Positions 12,528-25,808 of a stretch of 64,000 nt of DNA are shown here, piece after piece. A program made the position numbers and the translations under genes. Position 1 is the first letter of the stretch. The number at the start of each line of letters is the position of its first letter. This DNA comes from Viscum album (Eukaryota > Streptophyta > Magnoliopsida > Santalales > Viscaceae), in the NCBI GenBank assembly GCA_963277665.1, contig OY728157.1, positions 364,512,067-364,576,066 on the forward strand, written 5' to 3'. The notes under the pieces were generated by a model. The model was not told where the DNA came from and made no database searches. It saw nothing but the letters and a program-made list of their open reading frames with translations.

Positions 12528-13703
12528 CACCTTCCTTTGGAATAACTCTCTTTGGCATTTAAAAGTTTCTTAAACATGGGATATGGATATTCTCCCCTAC
12601 TTTCCCAAGATAGAGACACTCTTGTTTGGATGTTTAGAGATGACTCTAAAGATGATCTTTTCATTCACCTTGAACACTATTAAAATGCATCGTGATGAAT
12701 TTTGGATCATTTATAAAGCCAATGATATGCTGATTATGAGGGAATTATTGTTATTTTATTTTATTCCTTAAGTTGATATCTACTGTGAGGAATTTATACT
12801 GGTGGTGAAAGATACTTTAACTAAATATTAAGGATTTTATGTCACGACATATTTAAAGTTTGACATGTAAACATGATGAATTTATCCTTGGATATCTAGA
12901 TTTTGTTTCTTCCAGGATCAAGTATCAATCTACAACTACTTTGGTTCTATTATTAGTTGAGATATTGGTGATTTAGGAAAATAATGTGAAATATTTGGAG
13001 GGCATTCACATAAGGATAGTGATGTGTGCATGATTCATAGTCTTAGTGAAAAAGTATGAATTACATTGAGTTGATACAATTATCTTTGAATTTAAATCCC
13101 TGTAAAATAGATAACATGATGCGGAGATGTTACATGTCTCTATCAATGGATGATGATCTCATAATAGTCATCCATGAACTAGGAGGCTATTTAATTTGAA
13201 ACTAATTGATTTTTTTGTTGATGACGTTAAGAAACATCAAGATAGATAAATGATGGTGAATATTATCCTCTTAAATATCAATTTACCTCACTGATGATAA
13301 TCTGAATGGGAAGCATTCAAAACTAATGGTAGTATTATGTTATAGAGTTGCTTTTTCAATATAGGTTAAATATATCTTACTTCTATGTCATGGTATTTAT
13401 GGTTCGATTCCACCACAAAATATATCTAGGTTCACAGTTCTGGGATTTCTTGGTATTTCTTTGTACTACCCAAAACATGTTTTTTTGATCACTAGTGATA
13501 ATTTTATTGGATTCATAAATTATTCTTTGTTGATCTATATTACTGTTGATGACTCAAATGACAGCACTTATGGATCAACTTTTTTTAACTATAAATTCTA
13601 TTAATTTCTTCTTATTATAAGCTGATAGAAGTTTTTATCTTGCTCAAAAATACTGATGGGTGATGAAACCATCCATTTATCTTGATTAATACAACATATT
13701 AAA
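12528..13703. other. Unassigned; possible degraded coding sequence
   Basis: At 12583-12771 (+) a 62-codon frame reads MDILPYFPKIETLLF and later DEFWIIYKANDML; an overlapping frame reads RDTLVWMFRDDSKDDLF. Base composition here is less AT-rich than the flanks and looks like former coding sequence. I cannot place it in a family. Stops are frequent from 12800 on. Confidence 0.3.
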
Positions 13704-14770
13704 TACTATTAAAAAATATACCTTTAACAACGACAGACTTTATCACTGATAGAAAAAAAGTTCCGATAAAGGTTTCCTTTATTAGCACTAATAAAAACAC
13801 TGATAAAAGGTACCTTTTATCAGCGTTACAAAAAAGCGATGATAAAGGGTATCATTTATCAACAATTTATTTTAAGCACTGAGTAAGGATTCCCTTTTAT
13901 CGACACATTATTTTTAATGCTAATAAAGGCCCTGAATAAAATTAAATAATTAAAAAAATAAAAATTATAAATGATTAAATTTAAAAAATATTTATTTTTT
14001 TATTAATTAAATAATTATTGATAAAAATGAATAAATTATATATATATATATAAAGATTATAAATATTAATAATTAGTATGTATTAAATATAAAAATATGT
14101 AAAATAAAAAATTATATAATAAAACAGATAAAAATAAAAAATGAGGAAATGCAGAAAAATATTAAACATTTTAATAAATAAATTATTATTTAAAAAATTA
14201 ATATATATATATATATTATAAGTATTAATAAATAGTATATATTTAATATATGTATATAAAAGGAATATATTATAATGATTTGATAAAAAATTATAAAATG
14301 AATAAATTGTAAAAATTAAACAAAAAACTAAAAATGAATAATTGAATAAATTATTAATTTTTTTAAAGAAAAAAATATTAATTAAAATGAATAATTGATA
14401 TATATATATATTATAAATAGTAATAAGTAATATCTATTAAATATAAATATAGAAAATAAATAAAATGTAATAATTAAAAACATATGATTGTCTTATTAAT
14501 TTTTAATGGTTTTTATATATAATAATTCATTAATACATTTAATATCGAAATATATTCACATATATATTTGGTTTTTGGGGGTAAAATCACATTTAAACAC
14601 ACAATCACCACACACACATACTATAAAGGTATGCCATATCCCCCCAAGGGGATAACCCACCCATCAAGCCTTATTTATTTAGTTCATGGCATGTAGGCCA
14701 AGTAGGCATGAAGGAGCCCATTACACGACCCATAGGCCCAAATCAGACTAATCACCCATGACCCGTATTC
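13704..14770 (+). mobile_element. Left arm of a CACTA-like element with palindromic subterminal repeats
   Basis: The outer end reads 'tactattaaaaaatata', a degenerate match to a CACTA terminus. From about 13735 to 13930 come four or so subterminal repeats of about 40-45 bp, each built around 'ctgataaaagg' and its inverse 'ccttttatcag'. An AT-rich stretch follows to about 14540, then a block at 14570-14760 that is an imperfect inverted copy of 25815-26030. The inverted blocks share 'cacatttaaacacacaatca' versus its complement, 'ccatcaag' versus 'cttgatgg', and 'ggcccattata'-like segments. No transposase is seen, so the element would be non-autonomous. Another terminal-inverted-repeat superfamily is possible. 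Confidence 0.55.
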
Positions 14771-15180
14771 CTTTAGTAACCCTCCCCCAAGTTGTATCTC
14801 TGTCAAGTGTGTGCCTGGAAAACCTTTTCTAAAGGACCTTGCACCACCACAAACCCACACGCCTCCACTGAAGCCACACACTACCAATCGAGATAGCCTA
14901 CCCACACCATCTACCAGTCCACACCGCCATCATGGAATATCCAGCTCCCTTGACATCATTACAACCACGAATAGCCAACACTACCATCACGCGCACCCAT
15001 CGACGATCTTCCCCATCCCGATTGCTTGGCCATCAGGAGACTCACACCACCGTACCTGTATAGATAGATGACGACATTACCACCACACAAAGGCCACCCT
15101 GCGAACACATGCACGATAAATGAACTTGCACCCCAGATAAATTTGGTCCAAATGTTGTGGTCAAGGGTCGAAATATTTAT
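14771..15180. other. C-rich island inside the CACTA-like element; no recognised product
   Basis: Composition changes sharply: C-rich on the plus strand with many cac and acc triplets, between AT-rich deserts. An 86-codon frame at 14811-15071 (+) reads as a His/Pro/Thr/Ser-rich peptide (MPGKPFLKDLAPPQTHTPP...). No domain is visible and I do not treat it as a gene. It could be captured host sequence or a non-coding piece of the element. Confidence 0.4.
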
Positions 15181-16435
15181 GATTTCATTAAATAAGCCCT
15201 ATATTTAGGGAATAATGGTTTATAATAAAAAATTATTATTAATTAAAAATAAGGACTAATTGTATCGAGTAATGGACATAATTGAATGTCGTTTGATTTT
15301 TCAATTTGGAATATATCAAACGTGTGTTACATTGATTTCACATACATATATGTAATTAATATATTTTTATATAAAACACACACACACAAATATTTACGTA
15401 ATTAATGAAACCTTATATAGAAACAAAAACTCCTAATATTTATGTGATTTATTCAAATTTTTGTATTCATTTTAGAATTTCATTATAACATGATACATTT
15501 AATATAGTACATTTTTATTCGATAAATTTTATTTATTTATTTTTAATATTATTAAAATTAGTTATTATTTATTAATATTATTTATTCATTTTTAATATTT
15601 TTTTATTTTTTATTTATTTTGGAATTTAATAATTTTATATTATTTATTTATATATATTAATTTACTATTTTTAATATTTTCAATATATATTCATATTTAT
15701 TTCAATATATATCCATATTTTTTTAATAATTTATATTTAGTTAATAAAAGTTATCCATTTTTCCATATTTTTAAATTGTACTCATATTTAATTATTAAAC
15801 TTCACTCATTTTTAACATGAATGAATTTACTATTATATATTCTTTAATTATGTAAAAAGTATATTTATAAATTAATATCTATAAATAAATATAATTTTAA
15901 ATTTATATTTATTATATTTATAAATTTAAAAATTTATAATTATAAATAAATAAATATATTTTTTTGAAAGTATTTCTATAATTATAAATTAATAATTATA
16001 TATATTAAAATAACTATAAAATTATAATAAATTTATTTAAATAATGAATATATTTACTATATTTATATATATTTATTATATATATGTTATTATATAAATT
16101 CATATAATGGTATAAATATATAAATATTTATTTTTAAAATTATTCATGTAATTATAAATATAGATAAATAAATTAATAAAATATATTTATAAGGTTGTGG
16201 CGCAATAGACCTTTTATTAAATAAAAAAAGTAGAACTAATAGTGTAGGAACATAGAAGAAAAATAAGTCTACAAACAAAACTTTAAAAAAGACCTAAAAT
16301 GACGTGGGAGCAAGTACTCATACTATGGTGAGAGGATCATCCACCCCGACCATGGGGAAGTCTTCCTCATTGCCATGTCTTGACCAGCATCCATGGTACT
16401 CCACCATCTTCTAGGTGTCATGCATCATCAACATC
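15181..16435. other. Extremely AT-rich stretch and short spacer before the gypsy 5' LTR
   Basis: From 15200 to 16195 the sequence is almost only A and T in short 'tttatt', 'taaata' and 'atatat' words, similar in texture to 13930-14540 and 26030-26350. From 16196 to 16435 composition is normal but nothing is recognised. No coding potential is seen. Confidence 0.7.
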
Positions 16436-18503
16436 TATATTACCCCTCGATTTCTAGTATGTAGTCCTTTATTTATATTTTCTAAGCATATAAAGTATAC
16501 GGGTGAAGTTTGGTAGAGTTTTCAAAACTTTTTGAGAGTTTTTGGGGATTTCTTAAAGGTGTATGGGTAGTGTACAATTTTTGAAAACTGTGAAACACTT
16601 GCACAAAATCGTGAAACACTTGCACGAAATAGTAAAATACTTGAACTAAACCATGCAACACTTGCAGAAAACCGTGCACATCGGGACATGGGAAAAAGGG
16701 AAGGCACAAGGGCTGCACAAGGATTTTCCAAACCATGAAGAAGCCTAGGAGAAACTATTCAGTGTGGTGCATTTGGTGGATAATGAGCTTTCAAATTTTT
16801 GGCACACGGTTTTGTAACTTTATAACTCAACCATGTGAGGTCTTTCTTAAGGCAGAAGCATGAATACGATTAGTGCATGGTCTATCTAACTATGCGACTA
16901 AACCATGTGTGGGTTAAAGTTAGATCCTTAAATTATGGATCCAACTCATTTTTACCTCTATGTTTCCTTTTACCCAAAATGGTCCTAACTCGGTATTTTG
17001 GTCTATCAAAAGTAATAGAACCTATCCCCATTGATTCAGAAGCGATCTAGATCCATCCCTTGGAGCGTTGAAGATTGATTCTTGCAGTATGTGATCATTC
17101 TTAGTCATTCTTGTTAGTTCTAATAGATATAATTCGTCCCCTCTCTATGTTTCCTAAATCTAAGGCCACTATTGGTAGATCTAAGGTTATGAATTCAAAA
17201 TATGTTTAGATTTTTTCTTATTGTTGATAGGGGAAGAGATCTAAGGCGGGTTCATGAAGATTCAACCGGGTCTTATGATGTTTTCCGTGCTGTTTACCAT
17301 TTTCTTGAGAACGCTCAATGTAGGTGGCTTCAATCTCGACTCCTCTATCTTATAAATTGTAGGATTAGTTTCAAATTGATTGATTTTATTTCTTATTTTC
17401 TGTGAAATAATTTTTGAAACCCTCTTGAGTGATGGTTTTTAGAAATTGGAAAATTGGGGTGTTATTGGGAATTGTTTTTGATAATATGATTTTAAAATGT
17501 TTATTTTCAAATAATTTTTGGTTTTACTAAATGGAATAAATATTGATTTCAATAAAAAATAATGATGTTTTATTGAATGGTTTGAACACATTTGATTTTT
17601 CTATGAGTTGGCATGGTTGTGTGGCATGTGTTCATATTCATTAGGATGGATAAGGGCATGAAGTACCCCCATAAAAAGGTTGGGATGTATATGGGCATGA
17701 AGTACCCCCATCTAAGTGTTCCACTAAGTGATGGAGTAGTGTAATGATGACTCACCACTTGTGAGTATATAGAGTTTCATAGATTGTATGCGTGGTTATA
17801 TGTATGGTTTTGCGGAAAGGAATAGGTTATGCCAAAGTGGAGTGCGAGATGATTTGAAGGTTTATTTATGTACTTCCCTGTAAAACTATTTATGATGAAT
17901 TTATTTTATATTTTTATATAAACTATTTTAGAATTTTTTTATATAAATTGTTTTATATATAGGTTTATAACAAGTTCTATCCTAATGGAATGAGTAGGGT
18001 AGTCATTGGGGAAAACTTACTGAGTTTTGGTACTCTCCCCTGCTTAGGTACTTTGGTGATTTTGCAGTTGTCATCAACCAGGGAATGTGAAAAGGTAATA
18101 TATCAAATATATTTTTTACTACCGTTTGATACATGGGATATTTGTTGATGTTGGAACATAGATCTTGTGGAAAAGGGAGTCTTGTGGTGGTCTTGGAGTT
18201 TTGATAGTATGTCATCCGCTATTTACTTTGATATTGTAATATTTTGATGGGGTACTTGGATCCAGAATGATTTTGATAAATGAAATTCTGAATTGACTTT
18301 AATTGTTATCATGCATCATATAGTGGTTGTTTAGTTAGGGATTTTTTGGTTAGTGATTTTATTCTTAAAAGGTAAATCATCCCCTACATGTATTAAAACC
18401 CTTAAAAATTTATTTCTTGCCTTTGGCGTCATGAGGATGTCACATAAGGCCGAGTAACTTCTCACCACCCTCTTAAGCCAATGAGAAGGGGCATTACATT
18501 ACA
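16436..18503 (+). repeat. 5' LTR of the gypsy element at 16436
   Basis: It matches the copy at 23744-25754 over its whole length. The start is placed by alignment with 'tgtagaaccc' at 23744 (here mutated to 'tatattaccc'). The end is 'cattaca' two bases before the primer-binding site. It holds a 39-bp tandem duplication around 'gggcatgaagtaccccca' (17654 and 17693) that is shared by the 3' LTR. Confidence 0.85.
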
Positions 18504-18557
18504 AATGGTATCAGTTCTGTTTGGTCCAAAAGTCAGTTTGAGATAAATTGTATCAAC
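18504..18557 (+). other. Primer-binding site (tRNA-iMet type) and start of leader
   Basis: TGGTATCAG at 18506-18514 matches the complement of the 3' end of plant initiator tRNA-Met, the usual primer of this retrotransposon group. It lies two bases after the LTR end. The following leader, up to 19139, has no other recognisable feature. Confidence 0.8.
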
Positions 18558-19139
18558 ATTTTCTTTTTATGGTCGAACAAGTAGTCATCACTTCTGTTTG
18601 TCTTGGAATTTACATTTTATTCTTGTCTATTCCTTGGGATGGGATCATAGAAAGGATTTGGACTGTCGGGGTTTGAAATGTAGAGCATAAAAAGGCATAG
18701 CTAACATTTTTATGCCGAACATCAAGTCACCATGGAGTTTGGAACATTAGTTTTTTAGAGACAATTATAGGTTTTCTTATCTCATTATCATGGCTTAATC
18801 TAATGAGACGAGCATGACATGCATTAGAGGACTGACTTACAACTAAGATTGCATCAATCATTTTGAGTAATGTTTTCTGTTTTGTGAAAAGAGGTCATAT
18901 TTTTTTAAAAAAAGTTGTGAAATTATTTTCAAATGAAATATTTTTTAAAAGACCCTGCTGGAGGTACTTTGAAAATTGTATCATTTACAAAAAGAAAGTC
19001 AATATTTTCAAAAATGGTTGAATATGGAAAATTTCGATTTTGGAAAGAAATGTTTTGATTCTTGATGTGGTATAAGTTTAAATTGTTAAGCCATCAATTA
19101 ATAGATAGTGAGACTTTTGAAGTTGTTTTGGTTTAGAGA

Positions 19140-20260
19140 ATGGAAACCGGTAGGCATTGTAGAAACCAACTAGAAGAATCTTTGGAGAATGTGGTTTCAA
19201 CTGTTTCATAGGTGAACTAGGAGTTTCTTAAGAGTATCATCTATGAATTCCAAAATATAAACATAAGGGATTAGAGAGATGATTCAAGGAAAGTGGATCA
19301 TTCAGTCCAGTTCTACAAACAGAATCCACCCATCTTTCTGGGTGATTATGAACAAGAAAAGGAAGAGGTGAGGATAAATAGGATGAATCATATCTTCGAT
19401 TTCATCATCAAACCAATGGAGTTGAAATTCAATCTGGTGATGTATATGATCGAGGATCTTTCCCGCCAATGGTGGGATATAGCAGTACTTGATAAAGTGG
19501 ATCAAGGCCTGGGTTGGGAGGAGTTTGAGGAATTATTCAACAACCAATTATATCCTCATATATTCAAGATTCATAGAATGATGAAATTTTTGAGTCTAAA
19601 GTATAAAAATATCTTTCTCATCGAGTATACGACTAAATTCATGAATTTAGTACACTTTATAGCTGAGGTTGCAGCTAGTGCATCCTTGAAGGCACACATC
19701 TTTGAATCGAGGCTAGGGTAGGAGATTCACTCAAAGATAAATGTTCTTTGTATTACAAGCTATATAAATATGGTAAATAAAGTGGTAGTGGATGAAAGAG
19801 ATATCTTTGGAGCTAGCAGAGTAGAAAGTATGTAGTTACCCATAGGATATGGGGGGAACTGTAATGATGGGTGAAAGGGGAAGATGGACACCTACTTTCA
19901 AGGTGGAAATGGGAATCAAAATCAGATAATTGGATCCTTGAACCTTCCTTTATGAATCATGATCAAAGCATGATGTTTCCAATGTGGTTTGATTGACCAA
20001 ATAAAGTTACATTGTATGAAATAACCTATAGCATTCCAAAACTGCAACCAAATAGGAAATCATTATCTCTACTATCATAGTGCTCCAAGGTCAAGTGATT
20101 GGGAAACTTATTAGGTGTCACATACATTGTATGATTTGATAGGATAAGGAAAGAAAACCTAATCCTGTCAGCACAACAGAGCTAGACATGGTGATTATAG
20201 GAATACAATGACTCCTCAGGGATGAACATATCTATAGGGAAACAATGAAAAAAGTGTAGA
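19140..20260 (+). pseudogene. gag relic (capsid and zinc knuckle)
   Basis: This encoded the capsid protein that packages the retrotransposon RNA. An ATG at 19140 is in frame with the long open part 19293-19721, with a few stops between. The open part reads NPPIFLGDYE, then DLSRQWWDIA and WEEFEELFNNQLYP, the normal plant retrotransposon gag core. In the same frame at 19974-20015 a CCHC-like knuckle reads CFQCGLIDQIKLHC; its histidine is Gln. Stops at 19722 and later show it is dead. Protease follows in the same frame, so gag and pol were probably one polyprotein. Confidence 0.85.
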
Positions 20261-20329
20261 GAATAAGAAATTATATGAAGATGAGCCGGTGATTGTGGAT
20301 GATTAGGCATGACCATCTACTGTGATAGG

Positions 20330-23300
20330 AATGATTATTTTAAATTCTACCCTTATGAAAGTATTTTTTGATACTATTTTATAAAACTCCTTCATTACTT
20401 CTCATGCGATTGATTTGATGAGTTTAAAACTTGAGGCGATTTCCTTTGTAATAAAACTTAAAACTCATCTCGGGTAAAGTGAATGTTGAGCTTATCAATG
20501 TAGAGTATGTTCTATAAATTTTGATAGTGATAAAATAGAATGGGACTTCTCTATGCTTGAGATGGATGTCTATGATGCAATCCTGGGTATGGATTGATTA
20601 ACAACGTTCCACGATCACATCAACTATTATAGCAGAACAATTAGTTTTGAGAATGAGGAAGGTGTCAAGAATCTCTTTAAAAGATAAAGTAAGTAGAATA
20701 TTGGTTAATTGGTCCTTTTGGAACCATTTATGGGAATAATCTCTTAACATTTAGAAGATTTTCCTTGGAATTAATGTAATAGATTAGGAGAAGTGATTTT
20801 CTGGTAGTTTTTGATCATTTTATGGACGTATTTATTGAAGAATTATCAGGGTTTCCACCCATGAGGAATGTAGAGTTTATGATTGATATCCTTATGGAGT
20901 CCAATACTATATAACTTATGTCTTAATGAATAGAGCCAATATAATTAAGGAAACTAAAGGTTCAGTTGGATGAGCAGAAAGCAAGGGTATCATTCGGCCG
21001 AGCATGTCTCTATGGGCAGCCCCAATTTTGTTCGTGAAGAAAGTAGATAAGAAGTTATGGCGGTGTGTGGATTATCATAAGATTAACCAAGTTATTATAA
21101 AGAACATGTATCAACATACACACATTGGTTATCTATTTTATCAATTGATAGGATCCCAATGGTTCTCAATGATTGACTTGTGGTCACGACATCACTAATT
21201 ACGAGTTCAGAAGAATGATATTCTGAAGACAAATTTCTGAAGGAGATATATCCATTATGAACATGTATTTATGAATTTCAGTCTTATGTTTTCATTAGAG
21301 GTATTTATTGAATTAATGAACAAGATATTTCAATGATATTTGGATTTGTTTGTTGTCGTGTTTGTGGATGACGTATTGGTGTATTCAAGGACAAGGGATG
21401 AGAATGAGAAACACTTGGAAACATTGTCAGAAATCTTGAGAGACCATCATTTGTGTGACCAATTATCAATGTGAAGTTTTTGGATATAATAGGTACAATT
21501 TATTGGCCATGAAATTTCTGCAAAATTTGTTTTAGTGGATCCAAAAAAGATATGAGTTGTCATCTCATGGAATCCACCAAAGAACACCTTTGAGATATGG
21601 ATTTTTCTTTCCCTAGATAGTTATTATGGATGCATTGTGCATGACCTTTCAGGGATAGTTTTTCCAATTAAATCCTTAAAAAATAATAATGTTCCATTAC
21701 AATGGAGTGATTAATTCCATAAATCTTTCCAATAGCTCAAGGTTCACCTTACATCGACAATGATATTGATTTTTCCAGATCATGATAAGGGTATGTGGTG
21801 TATTGCAATGCTTGAGGATCTGGGATGGCATGTTTTCTCATCAAAGGACACCATTTTACTTCTTATGGATCGAGGTATTTAATATTTAATGTGAAAAACT
21901 ACCCAAACCATTATTTGGAGTTAGTCATAGTCATCTGTGCCTTAGAAACTTGGTGTTATTGTCTCTTTAGTGAGAAATTTATTATGTTCATGAATCATAA
22001 GAGATTGAAGCCTATTTTATCACAAAAGGTTTTTAATATAAAGAGAAGAATATAGACAGAGTATCTTCAAATGTTTTACTTTGGATTGATGTATACACTG
22101 GGTAAAATAATTTTGTTTGCTGATGCATTAAGTATAATGTCATATGCTCAGTTGGAAAAAGAAGCTTCAGATGAGTGGAATTTGAAGTCGGTCCTAGCCG
22201 ACAAGCATATGGAATGTGAAAAACGTGGTGGTTATATGGTTTTATTTATAGTTTTTATTGTTCATGATTCTTTGAATATGGTAAAGGATGCACATACATC
22301 TGATGAAGAATGTTTTTAAATGATTATAAAAATTAATGGTGGGGAGGCCATTGGGGGATGGAGGCTGGATGGGAGTTCTGTTTTGTGGTTTTGAGATTAG
22401 ATAGTTGTACCTAAGAATTCTTAGGAGAAACTCTTATTAGTTACCACCATTCTAGATGGTATATCCATCCTATAATATAGAATTTGTATGAAGCATTGAA
22501 GGCACAATTATGGTGGAACATTATGAAATGTAAAGTGGCTGAGTTTGTTTCTAGATGCTTAACTTGTCAGCAAGTTAAGGAAGAAAATTAGTGACTAGTA
22601 AGTATATTATAGTATTTACCTATTTCAGTATGGAAATGGGAGCAGATAGATATGTATTTTGTTTTGGGTCTCCCAGGAACTATTTGGAAACATGATTCTA
22701 TATGGGTGATACTGGATTGGCTTATTAAGTTAGCTCTTTTAATCTTTATTCCTGAAACTCACACATTGGGGGATCTGTCTAAAATATATATCAAAGAAGC
22801 GGTAAGGAGACATGGCATACCAATTTAGATAATATAATATATAGATATGAGGTTCACATCTCATTTATTGATTTTATTATAGAAATCCCTTTATGACTTA
22901 GTTGACTATGAGTACATCGTATCATCCTCAGATGGATGACCAATCTTAATGAACGATATAGACATTGGAAGTCATTTTGCGATCTTGTGTAATTGATTTT
23001 GGTGGATCATTGGAATATGAAATACCCTTAGTGTAGTTCTAATATAACAATATCTATCAGGCATCGATACATATGACTCTTTATAAAGAATTGAATGGGC
23101 ACCCTTGACATTATCAACTTTATTGGGTGAAAATATGAGAGACTTTGATAGTTGTTCCAAACATTCTTCAACAGAAAATGAAGAAGATCCAGTTGATCCA
23201 GAAATGGATGGAGATAGCTCAGAGTCATCAGAAATCGAATGAAGATAATAATTGATTACCATTGTCATTTTCAGTGAGTGATCATGCATTCTCACGAATT

Positions 23301-23743
23301 TCTTCAAGGCTTGGACATTGATGTTTTGGGAAGTAGTTAAAGTTATCTCCTAGATAAATAGGACATTTTGAGGTATTGTAATGGGTTAGAGAGGTGGCAT
23401 GTCAGTTGGCATTTCCACCACATTTCAGTACAGTGCATAATGTGTTCCATGTATCTCAGTTGAAAAAGTATCAGCTTGATTTTATCCTTGTGATCAAATT
23501 GGATCACGTTGAACTAGAGATAGATGCTTCATTGGTACATATCCCGGTTTATATTGTGGATAGATAAGATAAAGTATTTCATGGGAAAATCATTGATCTG
23601 GTGTGTGTTTTGTGGCACTATGGTCAAATTCAGGAAGAGAATTGGGGGAACATGAAGGAGATACAAGAGAAAAGGCCTTAACTCTTTCAGATCACTGATG
23701 GTTTTCTACTTTTAGGGGATGGAAATACCAATGGTTGGGAGAA
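20330..23743 (+). pseudogene. pol relic: protease, RT, RNase H, integrase, C-terminal region
   Basis: Protease: FFDTI near 20366 (active-site DTG/DSG changed) and AILGMD near 20577-20595. RT: 21004-21200 reads SLWAAPILFVKKVDKKLWRC, and FVDDVLVYS at 21361-21387 keeps the catalytic DD. RNase H: 21825-22055 reads NYPNHYLELVIVICALETW, followed by LGKIILFADALS near 22090-22130. Integrase: a zinc-binding stretch ends CLTCQQVKEEN near 22556-22590, then WVILDWLIKLAL and HGIPI. The C-terminal block reads TVHNVFHVSQLKKYQ near 23440-23475. Many stops and several frameshifts make it inactive. The purine-rich tract and 3' LTR follow directly. Confidence 0.88.
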
Positions 23744-25754
23744 TGTAGAACCCAAGGTTTCTGATATTTAACCCTTTATTTATGATATTTAAGTATATAA
23801 AGTATAAATGTGAATTTTGGGAGAGTTTGGAGAACATTTTAAGAATTTTTTGGGCATTCAAATAGGTTCACTTGTGATGAGAAGTGTGTTGAAACCATGA
23901 AACACTTGTAAGAAACCATGAACAGTGAGACATGGGAAAAAGGGAAGGTGCAAGGGCTGCACACAAGTTTCCCAAACCATGTAAAAGACTAGAAGAAACT
24001 GTGCAGTGTAGAGTATTTGGTGGACAGTGAGCTTTGGCAAGGTTGGTTCACAGATTGGTAACAGTACAAGACAACTTTGTGAGGTGTCACATAAGGTCGA
24101 AGGAAGATCATGGTTAACGCACAACTAATCATACTATGTGACTAAACCATGCACATGTCAAAGACAGATCCTTAAATTTTGGATCTAACTAATTTTTACC
24201 TCTAGGTGCCTTGTTTAACCCCAAAACATCCCTAAATTGGTATTTTTGTCTTTTGAAGGTTGGAGAACATTTCCTCATCAATTTAGAAGTGTTTCAACGC
24301 CATCCCCTTGACTGTTGAAGCTCGATTCTGTTGGTATGTGATCATTCTTGGTCGTTCTTTTTAATTTTATTAGATATATTGCACTCTCCCTCTCAGTTTC
24401 TTAGATATACGACCACTGTGGCTAGATATAAGGTTATGGATTCCAAATATGTTTAGATTTAGTCTTGTTGTTTAAAGGCGAAGATATCTAAGGTGGGTTC
24501 ATGAAGATTCAACCCGATCGTGGGATGTTTTTCATGCTGTTTATTGTTTTCACAAAAACTCTCAAGGTATATGGATTCACTCTCGTCTCCTCTATCATAG
24601 AACTCGAAGTATTAGTTTCAAATTAATTTCTATGATTGAAATTGATAGTTTTTTTTCTATGAAATAATTTTTGAAACCCTATTGAGTGATGGTTTGTGGA
24701 AATTTCAAAATTGGGGTGTTATTCGAAATTGTTTTTCATAACATTATTTTAAAATGTTGATTTAAAAAAAAATTGGTTTTGCTACATGGAATAAAAATGG
24801 TTTTCAATAAAAATAATGATTATTTACTGAATTTTTTGAAAACATATGGTTTTTTATGAGTTGGATTGGTTTTTTGGAATGTGTTCATATGCATTGGGAT
24901 AGATAAGGGCATGAAGTACCCCCATCAAAATGTTGGGGTGAATATGGGTATGAAGTACCCCCGTCAAACAGGTCCGCTAAGTGGTGTCTTAGGGGAAGGA
25001 TGACTCACCACTCACAAGAATTGGGAGGTTGATGGATTTAATGCACGGTTGTAGGTATGATTGTCTGGAAAGGAAGAGGTAATGCCGAAGTAGAGTGTGA
25101 GATAATTTAAAGGATTGTTTATGTACTTTCCTTGGAAAAATGATTACAATGTTTTATATATATTTTCTGATTTAAACTATTTAAGACTTTTTTTATATAA
25201 ATTGGTTTATATAAATGTTAACATGTTTCTATGATAGGGGAGTTTTTTGAGAAGTCATTGGGGAAATCCAACTGAGTTCTAGTACACGCCCTTTCTTTTT
25301 CACTTCAGTACTTTTGCAGATGTGATCTATCAGGACATTGGAAAAGGTAAAGTATCACACAACTTTATCACTACCTCATGATACATGGGCTATTTTTTGA
25401 ATTTAGAACATGGATCTTGGGGAATATAAATTCTTGTGGTGATCTTGGAGTTTTATTAGTTTGTCATCCACACTTTAGTTTGATATTGTAGTCTTCACTG
25501 TGGTACTTTGTTCAAGAATGATTTTGATAAATGAAATGTTGAGCTGTATTTCATCGTTACCATAAATCATATAGTGGTTGTTTAGTTATCGATTTTTTGG
25601 TTGGTGGTTTTATTCTAAAATGGTAAATCATCCCCCACATGTATTAAAATACTTCGACACTTATTTCTAGCCATTTCCATCATGGAGATTTCACATAAGG
25701 CATAGTAATGTCTCACCACCCTCTCAAGCCAATGAGAAGGGGCATGCCATTACA
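23744..25754 (+). repeat. 3' LTR of the gypsy element at 16436
   Basis: It starts 'tgtagaaccc' right after the purine-rich 'gttgggagaa' and ends 'ccattaca'. It carries the same 39-bp tandem duplication as the 5' LTR (24907 and 24946). Confidence 0.85.
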
Positions 25755-25808
25755 AATGGTATCAGTTTTGTTTGGTACAAAAGTCAGTTTGAGATAAATG
25801 GTATCATT
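25755..25808 (+). other. Extra copy of primer-binding site and leader after the 3' LTR
   Basis: TGGTATCAG at 25757-25765 and the following ~43 bp match the 5' leader at 18504-18557 with only a few differences, through 'gtttgagataaa'. A normal 3' LTR is followed by host DNA, so this is the stump of a second internal region. Similarity to the leader stops at 25808. Confidence 0.8.

Larger units (their letters stand above)
16436..25754 (+). mobile_element. Dead full-length Ty3/gypsy element (Tekay/Del-like), 9.3 kb
   Basis: A complete layout is visible: 5' LTR 16436-18503, tRNA-Met-type primer-binding site at 18506, gag, protease, RT, RNase H, integrase, a purine-rich tract at about 23734-23743 and 3' LTR 23744-25754. 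The domain order with integrase last is that of Ty3/gypsy, and the HNVFHVSQLKKY block points to chromoviruses. The two LTRs are clearly diverged (roughly four in five bases alike by eye) and the coding region has many stops, so the insertion is old. It sits between the inverted arms at 13704-14770 and 25815-26445. Confidence 0.88.

Noticed and set aside
13405..13425. GGTTCGATTCC, a perfect B box, suggesting a second SINE or tRNA
   Set aside because: No A box is found 30-60 bp upstream and no terminator or flanking duplication is visible. An 11-bp match alone is not enough.
22972..23307. 111-codon minus-strand frame with a Ser-rich stretch
   Set aside because: It overlaps the plus-strand integrase relic of the gypsy element and shows no domain.
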